This document shows, piece after piece, positions 8,751-16,944 of a stretch of 48,210 bases of DNA. Source of the DNA: Pseudobdellovibrionaceae bacterium (GTDB taxonomy: Bacteria > Bdellovibrionota_B > Oligoflexia > Oligoflexales > Bog-1112). Below the pieces are notes generated by a model, which was given only the letters and a program-made list of their open reading frames with translations, did not search any database and was not told where the DNA came from. How positions within the stretch are numbered: the first letter of the stretch is position 1; every line of letters starts with the position of its first letter. Made by a program: the position numbers and the translations under genes. Where the stretch lies: positions 1-48,210 of the forward strand of contig PASJ01000081.1 of NCBI GenBank assembly GCA_002711925.1. The letters run 5' to 3'.

Positions 8751-11201
8751 ATGAAACAGATCATCGATCATCTAGCGTCAGAACTCAAAATTGATGAAGA
8801 CAAGGTTAAGAATGTTGTTGATTTAATCTTTACTCAATCTTGTACTATTCCTTTTGTTGCACGTTACAGGAAAGAGCAAACTGGCGCTATTGATGAAGTT
8901 ACTATAAAAAATATTGTAAATTCTTATAAATACCAGACAGAACTCATAGAAACCAAAAAAAGGTATCTAGGTATAATTCAGCAGTATTTTTTATCTAACC
9001 CCGATAAAGCTCACCTTTTCTCAGCAATCAAAGAAAAGATTGAAAATTGTAGGGTTAAACAAGAACTTGATGATCTATACTTACCTTTCAAGCCAAAGAG
9101 AGTTTCTCGTGCACAAAAAGCAAAATTAAAAGGCTTAGAAGTTCTCCTCGATAAGATTCTTGAAACAGAAGGTCAACCTGACACCGATCTTAATTCAATA
9201 GTAGAGATTTTTCTTTCAAAACTAGATCAAGACATAACCCAAGAGGAAGCACTTGATGGAGCTTCTGACATTTTCGCTGAACGAGTTAGTGAAAACACAC
9301 AAGTAAGAACTCTTGTCAGAAAGTTAAGTTTTGAAAGTGGGTTGATTTCAGCTGAAAAAAATTTTGAGAGTGTTGATTCTTTAGATGATGATCAGAAAAA
9401 AATTGTCAGAAAATTTGAAACTTATTTGGATTATGAAGAACCTATTTTAAAAATACGCTCTCATCGTTATATGGCAGTTAGAAGGGCAGAGTCTGCAAAG
9501 CTTATTCGACTCAAAGTTGTTGTAGATGAAACGGAAATAAAAGAAAGTTTAGAAGGTTTTTTCTTCGCAGATAAAGTTTATTGCGATGATATTAAAAGCT
9601 GGCTAAAAATTTCAATTAAAGATAGTTATAAAAGACTTTTAAGCCCTTCTATAGAAACTGAGATACGTTTAAGTTTGAAAAATCGTGCAGAAAAAGAAGC
9701 AGTCGGTGTTTTTTCACAAAACTTACACAAATTACTTTTGGCTCCTCCTATTAAAAACAGTGTTGTTATGGGGGTAGACCCGGGATTTCGTCATGGAGTT
9801 AAACTTGCTGTTATTGATAACTATGGTGAGTTGCTTGAGTTTTGTACTATTTTTCCAGACACAACAAACCTTGAGCATAAAAAGACTGTAGCAGCAATGG
9901 AAAAAATACAAACACTTATTGAAAAGCACCATATTGATTATATTGCAGTTGGAAATGGTACAGGTGGAAGAGAAGTCAGTGGTATCATAGCTCAACTACT
10001 TAAAAGGCTAGAATTAACAAATAAAGTCAAAAGGCTAACGATTAGTGAAAGTGGTGCAAGTGTTTATTCTACTATGGAAATTGCCAGAGAAGAATTTCCT
10101 AACATAGAGCCTAATATCAGAAGTGCTATCAGTATAGCAAGAAGACTCCAAGATCCTTTAGCTGAGCTTGTTAAAATAGAACCAAGATCAATCGGTGTTG
10201 GTCAATACCAACATGATTGTAATGTCAGTAAGTTGAATGAAGAGCTTGGTTTTGTTGTAGCATCTTGTGTGAATGAAGTTGGTGTTGAAATTAATACGGC
10301 GTCAGCAAAGTTATTAGAAAATGTTTCAGGTGTAGGTCCTGTTCTTGCTAAATCCATTGTAAGGCATAGGCAAGAAAATGGTCCTTTTAAAACGAAACAA
10401 GATATAAAAAATGTGAAAGGACTTGGTGAAAAAGTTTTTGAACAGTGTGCAGGGTTTTTACGTGTAGCAAAATCCGATAATCCACTTGATAATTCAGCAA
10501 TTCACCCAGAACGCTACGAACTTGTTGAAAAAGTTTCCAAAGACATAAGTTGTTCTCTCGAAGACATGCTCGGAAGTAGCAAAATTATAGACACGATTCA
10601 GTGGGAAAATTTTTGTACTAGCGAGGTTGGTTTACCCACACTTCTTGATATTGCAAGAGAGCTTTCAATGCCAGGGCGAGACCCTCGTTTGGAAGGAGCG
10701 AAAATAACATATTCTAAGTCACTCATGTCAATTAAAGACTTGAAAATTGACATGAAATTAAAAGGTACAGTTTCCAACGTTACAAACTTTGGTGCTTTTG
10801 TCGATCTTGGTATACATCAAGATGGATTCATTCATGTAAGTGAACTTTCCGATCAATTTGTTAGTGACCCAACAACAGTTGTTTCAATAGGTGATGTTGT
10901 AGATGTTGTCGTTATTGGTATTGATCTTATCCGTAAAAGGATAAGTTTAAGTTCTAAAACTCAACCAGTACAAGATAAGCAAATACCTAAGTCTAATAAA
11001 AAACAACAGTCCAAGCCTGAAAATTTAAAAAGACAACCAATTCGATTTAAAAAAGACCCAAGTTCTATAACAAAGAGTAAAGAAGAGGGAAGCTATAGGC
11101 CAAATAGGTCCACTAGAACAAGCAGAACAAAAGACAAGCCTCTAAAGAAAAAAATTACTTATTCTGTTGGAGATTTGTTGAGTAAGTTTAATTCTCACTA
11201 G
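8751..11201 (+). CDS. tex: Tex-family RNA-binding transcription accessory protein
   Basis: Cytoplasmic nucleic-acid-binding protein of the Tex family, related to eukaryotic Spt6 and linked to transcription and stress tolerance. Domains in order: Tex N-terminal helical region (1 to about 200), a YqgF/RNase H-like domain with VVMGVDPGFRHGVKLAVI (Asp343), helix-hairpin-helix repeats (VSGVGPVLAKSIVRHR and KNVKGLGEKVFEQCAGFLRV), and an S1 domain (about 668-735; GTVSNVTNFGAFVDLG and DGFIHVSELSD). Beyond S1 is a 75-residue Lys/Arg/Ser-rich tail, longer than in many Tex proteins and probably disordered and RNA-binding. It lies 44 bases after ndk. Confidence 0.96.
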   Translation: MKQIIDHLASELKIDEDKVKNVVDLIFTQSCTIPFVARYRKEQTGAIDEVTIKNIVNSYKYQTELIETKKRYLGIIQQYFLSNPDKAHLFSAIKEKIENCRVKQELDDLYLPFKPKRVSRAQKAKLKGLEVLLDKILETEGQPDTDLNSIVEIFLSKLDQDITQEEALDGASDIFAERVSENTQVRTLVRKLSFESGLISAEKNFESVDSLDDDQKKIVRKFETYLDYEEPILKIRSHRYMAVRRAESAKLIRLKVVVDETEIKESLEGFFFADKVYCDDIKSWLKISIKDSYKRLLSPSIETEIRLSLKNRAEKEAVGVFSQNLHKLLLAPPIKNSVVMGVDPGFRHGVKLAVIDNYGELLEFCTIFPDTTNLEHKKTVAAMEKIQTLIEKHHIDYIAVGNGTGGREVSGIIAQLLKRLELTNKVKRLTISESGASVYSTMEIAREEFPNIEPNIRSAISIARRLQDPLAELVKIEPRSIGVGQYQHDCNVSKLNEELGFVVASCVNEVGVEINTASAKLLENVSGVGPVLAKSIVRHRQENGPFKTKQDIKNVKGLGEKVFEQCAGFLRVAKSDNPLDNSAIHPERYELVEKVSKDISCSLEDMLGSSKIIDTIQWENFCTSEVGLPTLLDIARELSMPGRDPRLEGAKITYSKSLMSIKDLKIDMKLKGTVSNVTNFGAFVDLGIHQDGFIHVSELSDQFVSDPTTVVSIGDVVDVVVIGIDLIRKRISLSSKTQPVQDKQIPKSNKKQQSKPENLKRQPIRFKKDPSSITKSKEEGSYRPNRSTRTSRTKDKPLKKKITYSVGDLLSKFNSH

Positions 11202-11287
11202 TATAATTCCTATCTCTTTACTTTATTCAATCAGTTATTCCTCACACATATCATATTTAAGGTGCGACTTTCTCTTTTTTTTTAGCA

Positions 11288-11318
11288 AATTAGAACAGAG
11301 CCTTGCCTTGTTCTAATT
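11288..11318. repeat. Perfect 10-bp inverted repeat between tex and the VTC operon
   Basis: AATTAGAACA at 11288-11297 and TGTTCTAATT at 11309-11318 are exact complements around an 11-base loop. A run of Ts precedes it, but none follows on the plus strand and no T run follows on the minus strand, so it is not a standard intrinsic terminator. It could be an RNA hairpin at the 3' end of tex, or an operator 113 bases before the VTC gene. Confidence 0.6.
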
Positions 11319-11430
11319 ATTTACGTATATTTAGTACAATTTTAAATTGTTTAAAAATAAAAAATCTATTCTTATTTCTGGGTAAATAAACTCAAACAGA
11401 GAAAAGTAAAGTTCTTATATCAGGTGACTT

Positions 11431-12129
11431 ATGATCAGTGTAACTGAAAATATAAGAAAACCAAGTAAATTTAAATATTATGAATATAAGTATCTTGTTT
11501 TACATGAGCAGTTAGATTTAGTAAAAAAGCAACTCATAAATTTTATGGGTAAATCAGATGCTTTTCCCGTGGGTATTGTGGATTCAATTTATTTTGATTC
11601 ATACGATCAAGCTATGCTTAATCAGTGTATTAATGGTGAAGCAAATAAGACTAAAATAAGAATCAGAGGTTACGGTAATGATTCTTATAACCAGGTACAT
11701 TTAAAAATAAAAAATCTATCTACTGTCAATAAGTATAAATCAAAAATAAAAAAAATTTCTCTTACTCAGAATATTTTCCCAATATGGGATGATATATCGA
11801 CAACTAAACAAAACGATACAGATTTTTTCTTTATTGACTATATGTCGAAGAATTATGGTCTTATTGTTCCATCTGTTCGTGTAAAATATCTAAGATATCG
11901 TTATAGGGCATTTGACTTTAGGATGACGTTAGATACAAATATTGAATTTTTTTCGCCAGCAAATGGTATTTCAAAGAGAAAAGATTATGAGAAATTAGAT
12001 TATCATGTTCTTGAAATTAAAACCTTAGAGCATAGACCAAACTTACCTTTCTATGGACTTCTTGCTTTACCTCAAATATCATGTTCAAAATTTATGCTTG
12101 GAATTCAAAAGTTAAATGGAGATTTTTAA
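11431..12129 (+). CDS. VTC-domain protein, candidate polyphosphate polymerase
   Basis: The 232-residue protein matches the VTC domain, the catalytic fold of yeast Vtc4 that makes polyphosphate from ATP, within the triphosphate-tunnel enzyme superfamily. Tunnel-type strands are visible in order: YYEYKYLV (residues 16-23), VDSIYFDS (50-57), TKIRIRGYG (74-82), HLKIKNLS (90-97), VRVKYLRYRYRAFD (149-162), MTLDTNIEF (165-173), HVLEIKT (192-198) and CSKFMLGIQKL (218-228). Many basic and acidic residues point into the tunnel in this family. One position that is usually Glu (vFLEiK) is Lys here (HLKIK). The stop overlaps the next ATG as TAATG, so translation of the two is coupled. Cytoplasmic, no signal peptide. 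Confidence 0.82.
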   Translation: MISVTENIRKPSKFKYYEYKYLVLHEQLDLVKKQLINFMGKSDAFPVGIVDSIYFDSYDQAMLNQCINGEANKTKIRIRGYGNDSYNQVHLKIKNLSTVNKYKSKIKKISLTQNIFPIWDDISTTKQNDTDFFFIDYMSKNYGLIVPSVRVKYLRYRYRAFDFRMTLDTNIEFFSPANGISKRKDYEKLDYHVLEIKTLEHRPNLPFYGLLALPQISCSKFMLGIQKLNGDF

Positions 12130-12833
12130 TGAAGAATATGAACGATATTAGTTTTATAAATCAAAATATGATTGATAATTATGGCAGTGTAGTTGATTTA
12201 AATCAATATCTTTTTTTACTTGTGATTTCTTTATTTTTTGGAGTGATACTAAATGTTCTTTATAACATATACTTTCGCGAAAGTGAGCCTTCAGATGCTA
12301 GTTTATCAAGAAGTCTTGTTCTTCTCACACCTTCTTTGATGACTATCTTTTGGATAGTTCAGCACAGTTTACCCCTCTCTGTCGGTTTACTTGGTGCCCT
12401 TTCTTTTGTTCGTTTTCGCTCACCGGTTAAACGTGCGGAAGACATAGCCTTTATAGTTATTTCTTTGACATGTTCAATAACGTGTGCGATTTCAAATCCT
12501 TTAATAGGTGCTATACTTGTTCTACTTTTTCTGACTTTTGCTGTTATAAGAAATTCAATAATTCCAAGATTTATCTTAGGTAAAAATTTTGCCGTTTTAA
12601 CATATAATACAAAAAAATTAGAAAGTGTGAAATCAGTTGAAAGTATAATGGAGTCAGCAAACATAAAAAAATATGAATTTGTAAGTTCAAGAAAATATGA
12701 TGGAATTGTCTCTTACGTTTATAATATATCAAACTTAGACAAAAATAATTTTCAAATACTCTTTGATAAGTTAGGAACAAAAGATTCGGAATCTAATATC
12801 AATGTTTTTTTTCCAAATGGAAGAATAAGTTAA
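12129..12833 (+). CDS. DUF4956 membrane protein
   Basis: An inner-membrane protein of the DUF4956 family, commonly found beside VTC-domain genes in bacteria; its biochemical role is unknown. From ATG 12129 (234 residues) it has about four membrane helices, including YLFLLVISLFFGVILNVLY and SLMTIFWIVQHSLPLSVGLL. The family signature is LGALSFVRFRSPVKRAEDI, then a hydrophobic pair and a soluble C-terminal domain of about 80 residues. An upstream in-frame start exists at 12081, but ATG 12129 is preceded by GGAG at suitable distance and overlaps the VTC stop, so I prefer it. It may localise or gate the polymerase at the membrane (inference). Confidence 0.8.
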   Translation: MKNMNDISFINQNMIDNYGSVVDLNQYLFLLVISLFFGVILNVLYNIYFRESEPSDASLSRSLVLLTPSLMTIFWIVQHSLPLSVGLLGALSFVRFRSPVKRAEDIAFIVISLTCSITCAISNPLIGAILVLLFLTFAVIRNSIIPRFILGKNFAVLTYNTKKLESVKSVESIMESANIKKYEFVSSRKYDGIVSYVYNISNLDKNNFQILFDKLGTKDSESNINVFFPNGRIS

Positions 12834-12851
12834 TTTGTGAGGACTCATTTA

Positions 12852-13898
12852 GTGGTAGAAATCAAAATTTTTCAAAAATTATACTATAAAATTTTTCTAA
12901 TTCTACTATTTGTTGCTTTTGTCTTCATACTGTCGTTTAAAGAAAGTGAGACGAAATCTACTTTATTTACTGATAGTGATGAGTTGAAAATCAAGTCTAA
13001 ATATACTCTTCCTCTACGAGAGATCTCAGGTTTATCTAAGATTCGTGATCATGATGGAAGAGATTTATTTTATGCAGTTGGTGATAAATATCCAATTATT
13101 GTCAAATTTGAATTTTCAAGTAACGGTATAGATAAGATAAATTATATTGACTTCAGTCAAGCGATAATAGATAAATTTATATTTTGCAATGTTGCTTCTA
13201 ATATAAATTGCAAAAAAATGCATAATTTATTTACCACTCAATGGGAAGCTCTTCATAGTACCGATAGTGGTTATCATTTTATACTTCATGAGCAGCTAGA
13301 TACAATTTTCTTATATAATCATCGTAGAAATGAAATAGTTTCAACAATAAATTTAAATTTTAATGATGAAAAAACTCGTCATAACAATTCAAACGGTATG
13401 GGTGAAGGGTTTATTCTTCTAAATAATAACCATCTTTTGTCTATAAAAGAAAGAAGTGACCCTTCCATTAGCGAATTTTCAGAAAAGAGTAAAAGCTGTC
13501 AGGGTTACTCAAAAGATAAACTTTCGACAATAAGTAAGCCTTTCAAAATAAGTCCTAAAATTTATTTAGAAAAGTGTAAAACTTGGGCTTTACCAAAAAA
13601 GCTTAGATCAGCATGTGATCTAAGCGAGTTGGTGAGTAGTCCGCAAGGAAATTTATATCTTTTATCTCAAAAATGTAATTTTATTGCTAAAATTAAAGAT
13701 TTAGATCTTCTCGAAGACAAGATAGATATAGTTAAAATATGGAAAATTCCTTCGCAAATAAGTAAAGCAGAAGCCTTACTTGTTTTAGAAGAGGAAAAAT
13801 TATTTTTAGTTGCTGAAGATAACGTAAAGGTTGATAAACCAAATATTTTCTTGTTGGAAAGCGATGATAAGAAGGGTGAGTTACTTAATTTAAATTAA
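12852..13898 (+). CDS. Membrane-anchored or exported SdiA-regulated-like beta-propeller
   Basis: The third gene of the VTC operon encodes about 348 residues with an N-terminal hydrophobic segment (KIFLILLFVAFVFILSF) and a predicted periplasmic remainder. Repeated blade-like strings are visible: LREISGLSKI, RDLFYAVGDKYPIIVKFEF, WEALHSTDSGYHFILHEQLD, GEGFILLNNNHLLSIKER, SPQGNLYLLSQKCNFIAKI and EALLVLEEEKLFLVAED. The pattern of isGLs/egl plus LyyvsD resembles the SdiA-regulated, phytase-like propeller family. A GTG at 12852 with GAGG nine bases upstream is the likelier start; GTG 12837 is the longer option. It starts 18 bases after the DUF4956 gene. It overlaps the end of the convergent TPR gene by 14 bases. 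Whether it binds or hydrolyses phosphate compounds is unknown. Confidence 0.6.
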   Translation: MVEIKIFQKLYYKIFLILLFVAFVFILSFKESETKSTLFTDSDELKIKSKYTLPLREISGLSKIRDHDGRDLFYAVGDKYPIIVKFEFSSNGIDKINYIDFSQAIIDKFIFCNVASNINCKKMHNLFTTQWEALHSTDSGYHFILHEQLDTIFLYNHRRNEIVSTINLNFNDEKTRHNNSNGMGEGFILLNNNHLLSIKERSDPSISEFSEKSKSCQGYSKDKLSTISKPFKISPKIYLEKCKTWALPKKLRSACDLSELVSSPQGNLYLLSQKCNFIAKIKDLDLLEDKIDIVKIWKIPSQISKAEALLVLEEEKLFLVAEDNVKVDKPNIFLLESDDKKGELLNLN

Positions 13899-14871
13899 CT
13901 TGGTTTTGATTTTTATTACTCATATTTTGGATTTTTTCTTTTATCTTTTCAGCTTTTTCAGTATTGCCATTATTCTTGTAGATTTCATATTGTTTGTATA
14001 GACTGAAGCTAAGTAAGCTCCTATCTTGAATATTTGGCTTCCCGTTCGAATTCTTTTTTAGGCTTTCTGCTGCCATTTGTTCGGTCTTTTCATAATACTC
14101 TACAGCTTTGTCATCGTGACCAAATTTTGAAAATTTTTGAGCAACAATCATTTGATCTTTAGCTTGTAATGACTTATTGGCAGCGTCTATAAAGTGACTC
14201 ATTGCCTTATCTTGATTTTTGTTTGCCTCGTGCAGCTCTCCTAAAGCCAAATTCATCGTCGGATCATCAGGGCTCGAAGATTGCAGTGTTTCAAAAAAAC
14301 CTATTCCACTATCGAGCTGATCTCTTTTTTCATAGATACTGATTAGGTCCGAGATAACTAGTTTATTGTTATTGTTTACTCTTAAAACCTTTTCAAAGTA
14401 ATCTTGGGCCTGAGCAGTGTCTTTATAATCTATTAAATAAATATAACCCAATTCCTCTAGTGCTTCTTCATTATTTGGATTTTTTGATAAGATGTCTTCT
14501 AAAATCTTTTGTGCTTCTTCTGGGCGACCTGTATCGACCAGATCAAAAGCCTCTTTCAGTTGTTTTTGAGTGTTAGAGTCTGTTGTTTTTTCTTTTTCTA
14601 TTTTTTTCATCGTAGCCGTGTTTGGCTTGTTGAGAGAAGAATTTTGCTTTGATTTATGATCCCAGTTGAAAGCAACCTTATGTCTTTGTTTTTGTCCAAA
14701 GTCTTTTTCTTCGATTTTATTAACTGCATTTGGTATTTCTGTGTATAAGCTATTTCTTTTAGGCTGAAGATACAAAAGGGTTGCATAACAAATTGCTATG
14801 GAGAAAATTAAAAAAAATGCTGTGGTTCCAATGCCCGAGGTTTTTCTTGTTTTCAGTTTTTTATTATTCAT
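13885..14871 (-). CDS. Membrane-anchored TPR-repeat protein
   Basis: A 328-residue protein with a basic N-terminus, one membrane helix (about residues 15-34, TTAFFLIFSIAICYATLLYL), a Lys/Ser/Thr-rich linker, and TPR-type helical repeats from about residue 95 to 310. Repeat units end in typical consensus pairs such as GRPEEAQKILEDILSKNPNN, DTAQAQDYFEKVLRVNNNN and HDDKAVEYYEKTEQM. TPR domains are protein-interaction scaffolds; no partner can be named. A GGGTGGGAA ribosome-binding site precedes the ATG. The 3' end overlaps the convergent propeller gene by 14 bases. Confidence 0.8.
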   Translation of the reverse strand: MNNKKLKTRKTSGIGTTAFFLIFSIAICYATLLYLQPKRNSLYTEIPNAVNKIEEKDFGQKQRHKVAFNWDHKSKQNSSLNKPNTATMKKIEKEKTTDSNTQKQLKEAFDLVDTGRPEEAQKILEDILSKNPNNEEALEELGYIYLIDYKDTAQAQDYFEKVLRVNNNNKLVISDLISIYEKRDQLDSGIGFFETLQSSSPDDPTMNLALGELHEANKNQDKAMSHFIDAANKSLQAKDQMIVAQKFSKFGHDDKAVEYYEKTEQMAAESLKKNSNGKPNIQDRSLLSFSLYKQYEIYKNNGNTEKAEKIKEKIQNMSNKNQNQVNLN

Positions 14872-15110
14872 TTTCCCACCCCTATTTTATATTAAGTTAG
14901 GTAATATGCTTTATTTCCAAAGTTTTATGAGAGTATAACAGTTTCAGCGGGACATTTCAAGCCCCAACACCATAAGTCCTTGATATAACTGGTTATGTTT
15001 TTTGTATTCTTAGTTTTAAAGGCTTAAAGTCAGTAAAATAAATTTACTCAATTTTTATATTAGAAACTATGACTTGATTAGAAAAACAAATAAAAACATG
15101 ATGCTAGAAA

Positions 15111-15794
15111 TTACTTTGTATTTTTTTGATAGAATTTTTGAATATCTGGCTCTAGTTTTTTGATAACATCTTGTATGTCTTCGCATATTATCAAAGAATC
15201 AAGGTCTTCTGGAGATATAAGTTTCTGTTTTAAAGGCCATTTTTTAAACCAGTCAATAAGTTCGGGCCACATTTTGTCTCCTCCAACAAGAAAAACAGGT
15301 CTTTTTTGCATATGGTTAACTTGTAGTAATTGCCATGAGTAAAAAAGTTCTAGAAGTGTACCTATCCCACCTGGAGTAATAATCAAAGCATGACTTATTC
15401 TAATAAATTCGTCTAATCTGGATGAAAACCTTCTGTGGTGTCTTTTCACATCGAGATGGGCGTTAGTCGAAGCTTCAAATGGTAATTCTATTGCAATACC
15501 AATAGAACGCGACTTGCTCCCGCCGTCTTTAGCTCCCATATTGGCAGCTTGCATTAAGCCCGGGCCACCCCCTGTAACAATATCAACATTTCGAGATGAA
15601 AGCTCGAACGCAAGTTGGTAAACCTCTTTAAAAGCATCACTATTTGGCTCGATTCTAGCGGAACCGAAAATACATGCGCGGTAATAGTCTGTTTCCATTT
15701 TTGTTAAAAGTTGATCGATATCAGCAATAATATCGTTAAGTTGACTAATTTTATTGTTTAAAGTCTTTTTTATTTCTTTTTTAAATTCAGTCAT
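15111..15794 (-). CDS. LOG-family nucleotide phosphoribohydrolase (TIGR00730-like)
   Basis: Belongs to the LOG/lysine-decarboxylase-like family, whose members cleave the ribose-base bond of nucleoside monophosphates (cytokinin riboside 5'-monophosphate in plants, AMP and others in bacteria). Signatures are VTGGGPGLMQAANMGAKDGG, the RHHRRFSSR-type basic segment and TPGGIGTLLELFYSWQ, the PGGxGT-E motif of the active site. Length (227) is usual. The N-terminal 40 residues form a Leu/Ile/Asp-rich helix. It is not a lysine decarboxylase despite old database names. Substrate not predictable from sequence. Confidence 0.9.
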   Translation of the reverse strand: MTEFKKEIKKTLNNKISQLNDIIADIDQLLTKMETDYYRACIFGSARIEPNSDAFKEVYQLAFELSSRNVDIVTGGGPGLMQAANMGAKDGGSKSRSIGIAIELPFEASTNAHLDVKRHHRRFSSRLDEFIRISHALIITPGGIGTLLELFYSWQLLQVNHMQKRPVFLVGGDKMWPELIDWFKKWPLKQKLISPEDLDSLIICEDIQDVIKKLEPDIQKFYQKNTK

Positions 15795-15875
15795 TTGAAT
15801 TTCACCACTTAATTTACAATAACTTAAAGTTTATCAAATTTTTTCTAAATTCTAAAAGAAAAAAGAAGAAGTCTC

Positions 15876-15902
15876 TTAATTTTTATTTTTAATAGCCGAA
15901 AG
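15876..15902 (+). promoter_or_regulatory. Weak sigma-28-like promoter before the GspC-like gene
   Basis: TTAATTTT at 15876-15883, an 11-base spacer, then GCCGAAAG at 15895-15902. Against TAAAGTTT-N11-GCCGATAA this matches 6 of 8 bases in each box with exact spacing. The ATG lies 36 bases after the second box. It is weaker than the other two such sites in the window. Confidence 0.35.
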
Positions 15903-15937
15903 TACCTTTAATGTTGGATGTATAAAGTATTAATGAG

Positions 15938-16738
15938 ATGATAAAAAGAATAAAAAGGAAAAATCATTTTATATCACTTGCCATCTTCTTGGGATTGTTG
16001 GCTCCTATTCTTCAAGGTAATTATATAGATTATACTAGTCTAGATATTTCAACTTTCCCCTTAGAAAGTCCTCAAAAAATAGGTTTTACATTTGTGGGTA
16101 GTATTCTTCAAAAAGCGTCTTTAGATGGTCGACCCAATGCTGAAAATGTTATTTTAATTAAAAATGATGAAACAAGCCAACTTAAGGCTCTAAAAGCAGG
16201 TATGGATATGCTTGAACATCCTTTGTTGGCTGTGGTTGACGAGAAGTTCGTTGTAATTGAAGAAAAGGGTACAGAGTTAGCTGTTGCTGAAAGAGGTTTT
16301 GCAGATATTTCAACCAAGAAAAAAAAGAATCGAGTTAAAAAACCCAAAAAGATTTATTCAAGTAAATTTTCAGAGGAAGGTTTTTCTCGAGAATTTGAAG
16401 GTTCTTCCGGTACAATAGAGTTAACAAGCGAGTATAGAGATAAAATTTTAACAAAGGATCTCGGTACAATCATAATGCAGGCAAGTGCTGAGCCAATTAT
16501 AAAAAATAATCAAGTGATTGGTTTTATGTTAGATCAGATTGATGAAGGAAGTATGTTTGAAAAAGCTGGTTTTGAGAATCGTGATATTATAACTGAAATT
16601 AATGGAGAACCATTAAATAATGCTGCTGACGCAATTAAACTTCTTAATCAAGTTAAGAATATGGATAATGTAAATTTTAAGATGCTTAAAGGTGGTATAA
16701 ATGGCAGTGAGATAGAAGTTGGAATTGGTGTCAAATAA
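15938..16738 (+). CDS. GspC-like PDZ protein (type II secretion family)
   Basis: The 266-residue protein has the GspC layout: short cytoplasmic basic tail, one membrane helix (residues 12-27, FISLAIFLGLLAPILQ), a periplasmic HR-like domain (FVGSILQKAS...NVILIKND...LKALKAGMDM...AVVDEKFVVIEEKG, about 50-110), a Lys-rich linker, and a C-terminal PDZ domain (about 185-264; QIDEGSMFEKAGFENRDIIT, EINGEPLNNAADAIKLLNQV). GspC links the inner-membrane platform to the secretin in type II secretion. No other gsp gene is nearby. A generic PDZ membrane protein is the alternative. Confidence 0.65.
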   Translation: MIKRIKRKNHFISLAIFLGLLAPILQGNYIDYTSLDISTFPLESPQKIGFTFVGSILQKASLDGRPNAENVILIKNDETSQLKALKAGMDMLEHPLLAVVDEKFVVIEEKGTELAVAERGFADISTKKKKNRVKKPKKIYSSKFSEEGFSREFEGSSGTIELTSEYRDKILTKDLGTIIMQASAEPIIKNNQVIGFMLDQIDEGSMFEKAGFENRDIITEINGEPLNNAADAIKLLNQVKNMDNVNFKMLKGGINGSEIEVGIGVK

Positions 16739-16871
16739 GTCTTAGTAGTTTTACCTATGAGTATTTCTTTCGCAAGAATATTTTATTTATCTTTTTTTTT
16801 AAATCTTCCTCTAAAGCAAAAGTAGTTTGATTCTTTCCATCTAGATTCTTTATTTTTACAGACAAGTCCCC

Positions 16872-16901
16872 TTGACATAAACTTTAATATTTTTTTATGA
16901 T
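16872..16901 (+). promoter_or_regulatory. Sigma-70-type promoter for the Notum-like esterase
   Basis: TTGACA at 16872-16877, an 18-base spacer and TATGAT at 16896-16901 give a perfect -35 and a five-of-six -10, 43 bases before the ATG at 16945. Confidence 0.6.
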
Positions 16902-16944
16902 TAAGTTTAAAAATAAATAACTGAATTCAAAATGAAAGGCTATT

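Noticed and set aside
11288-11318. Intrinsic terminator of tex
   Set aside because: The stem is good, but no U tract follows on either strand, so I list it only as an inverted repeat.
12359-12780. Minus-strand frames opposite the DUF4956 gene
   Set aside because: They are antisense to the conserved LGALSFVRFRSP region and show no recognisable protein features.
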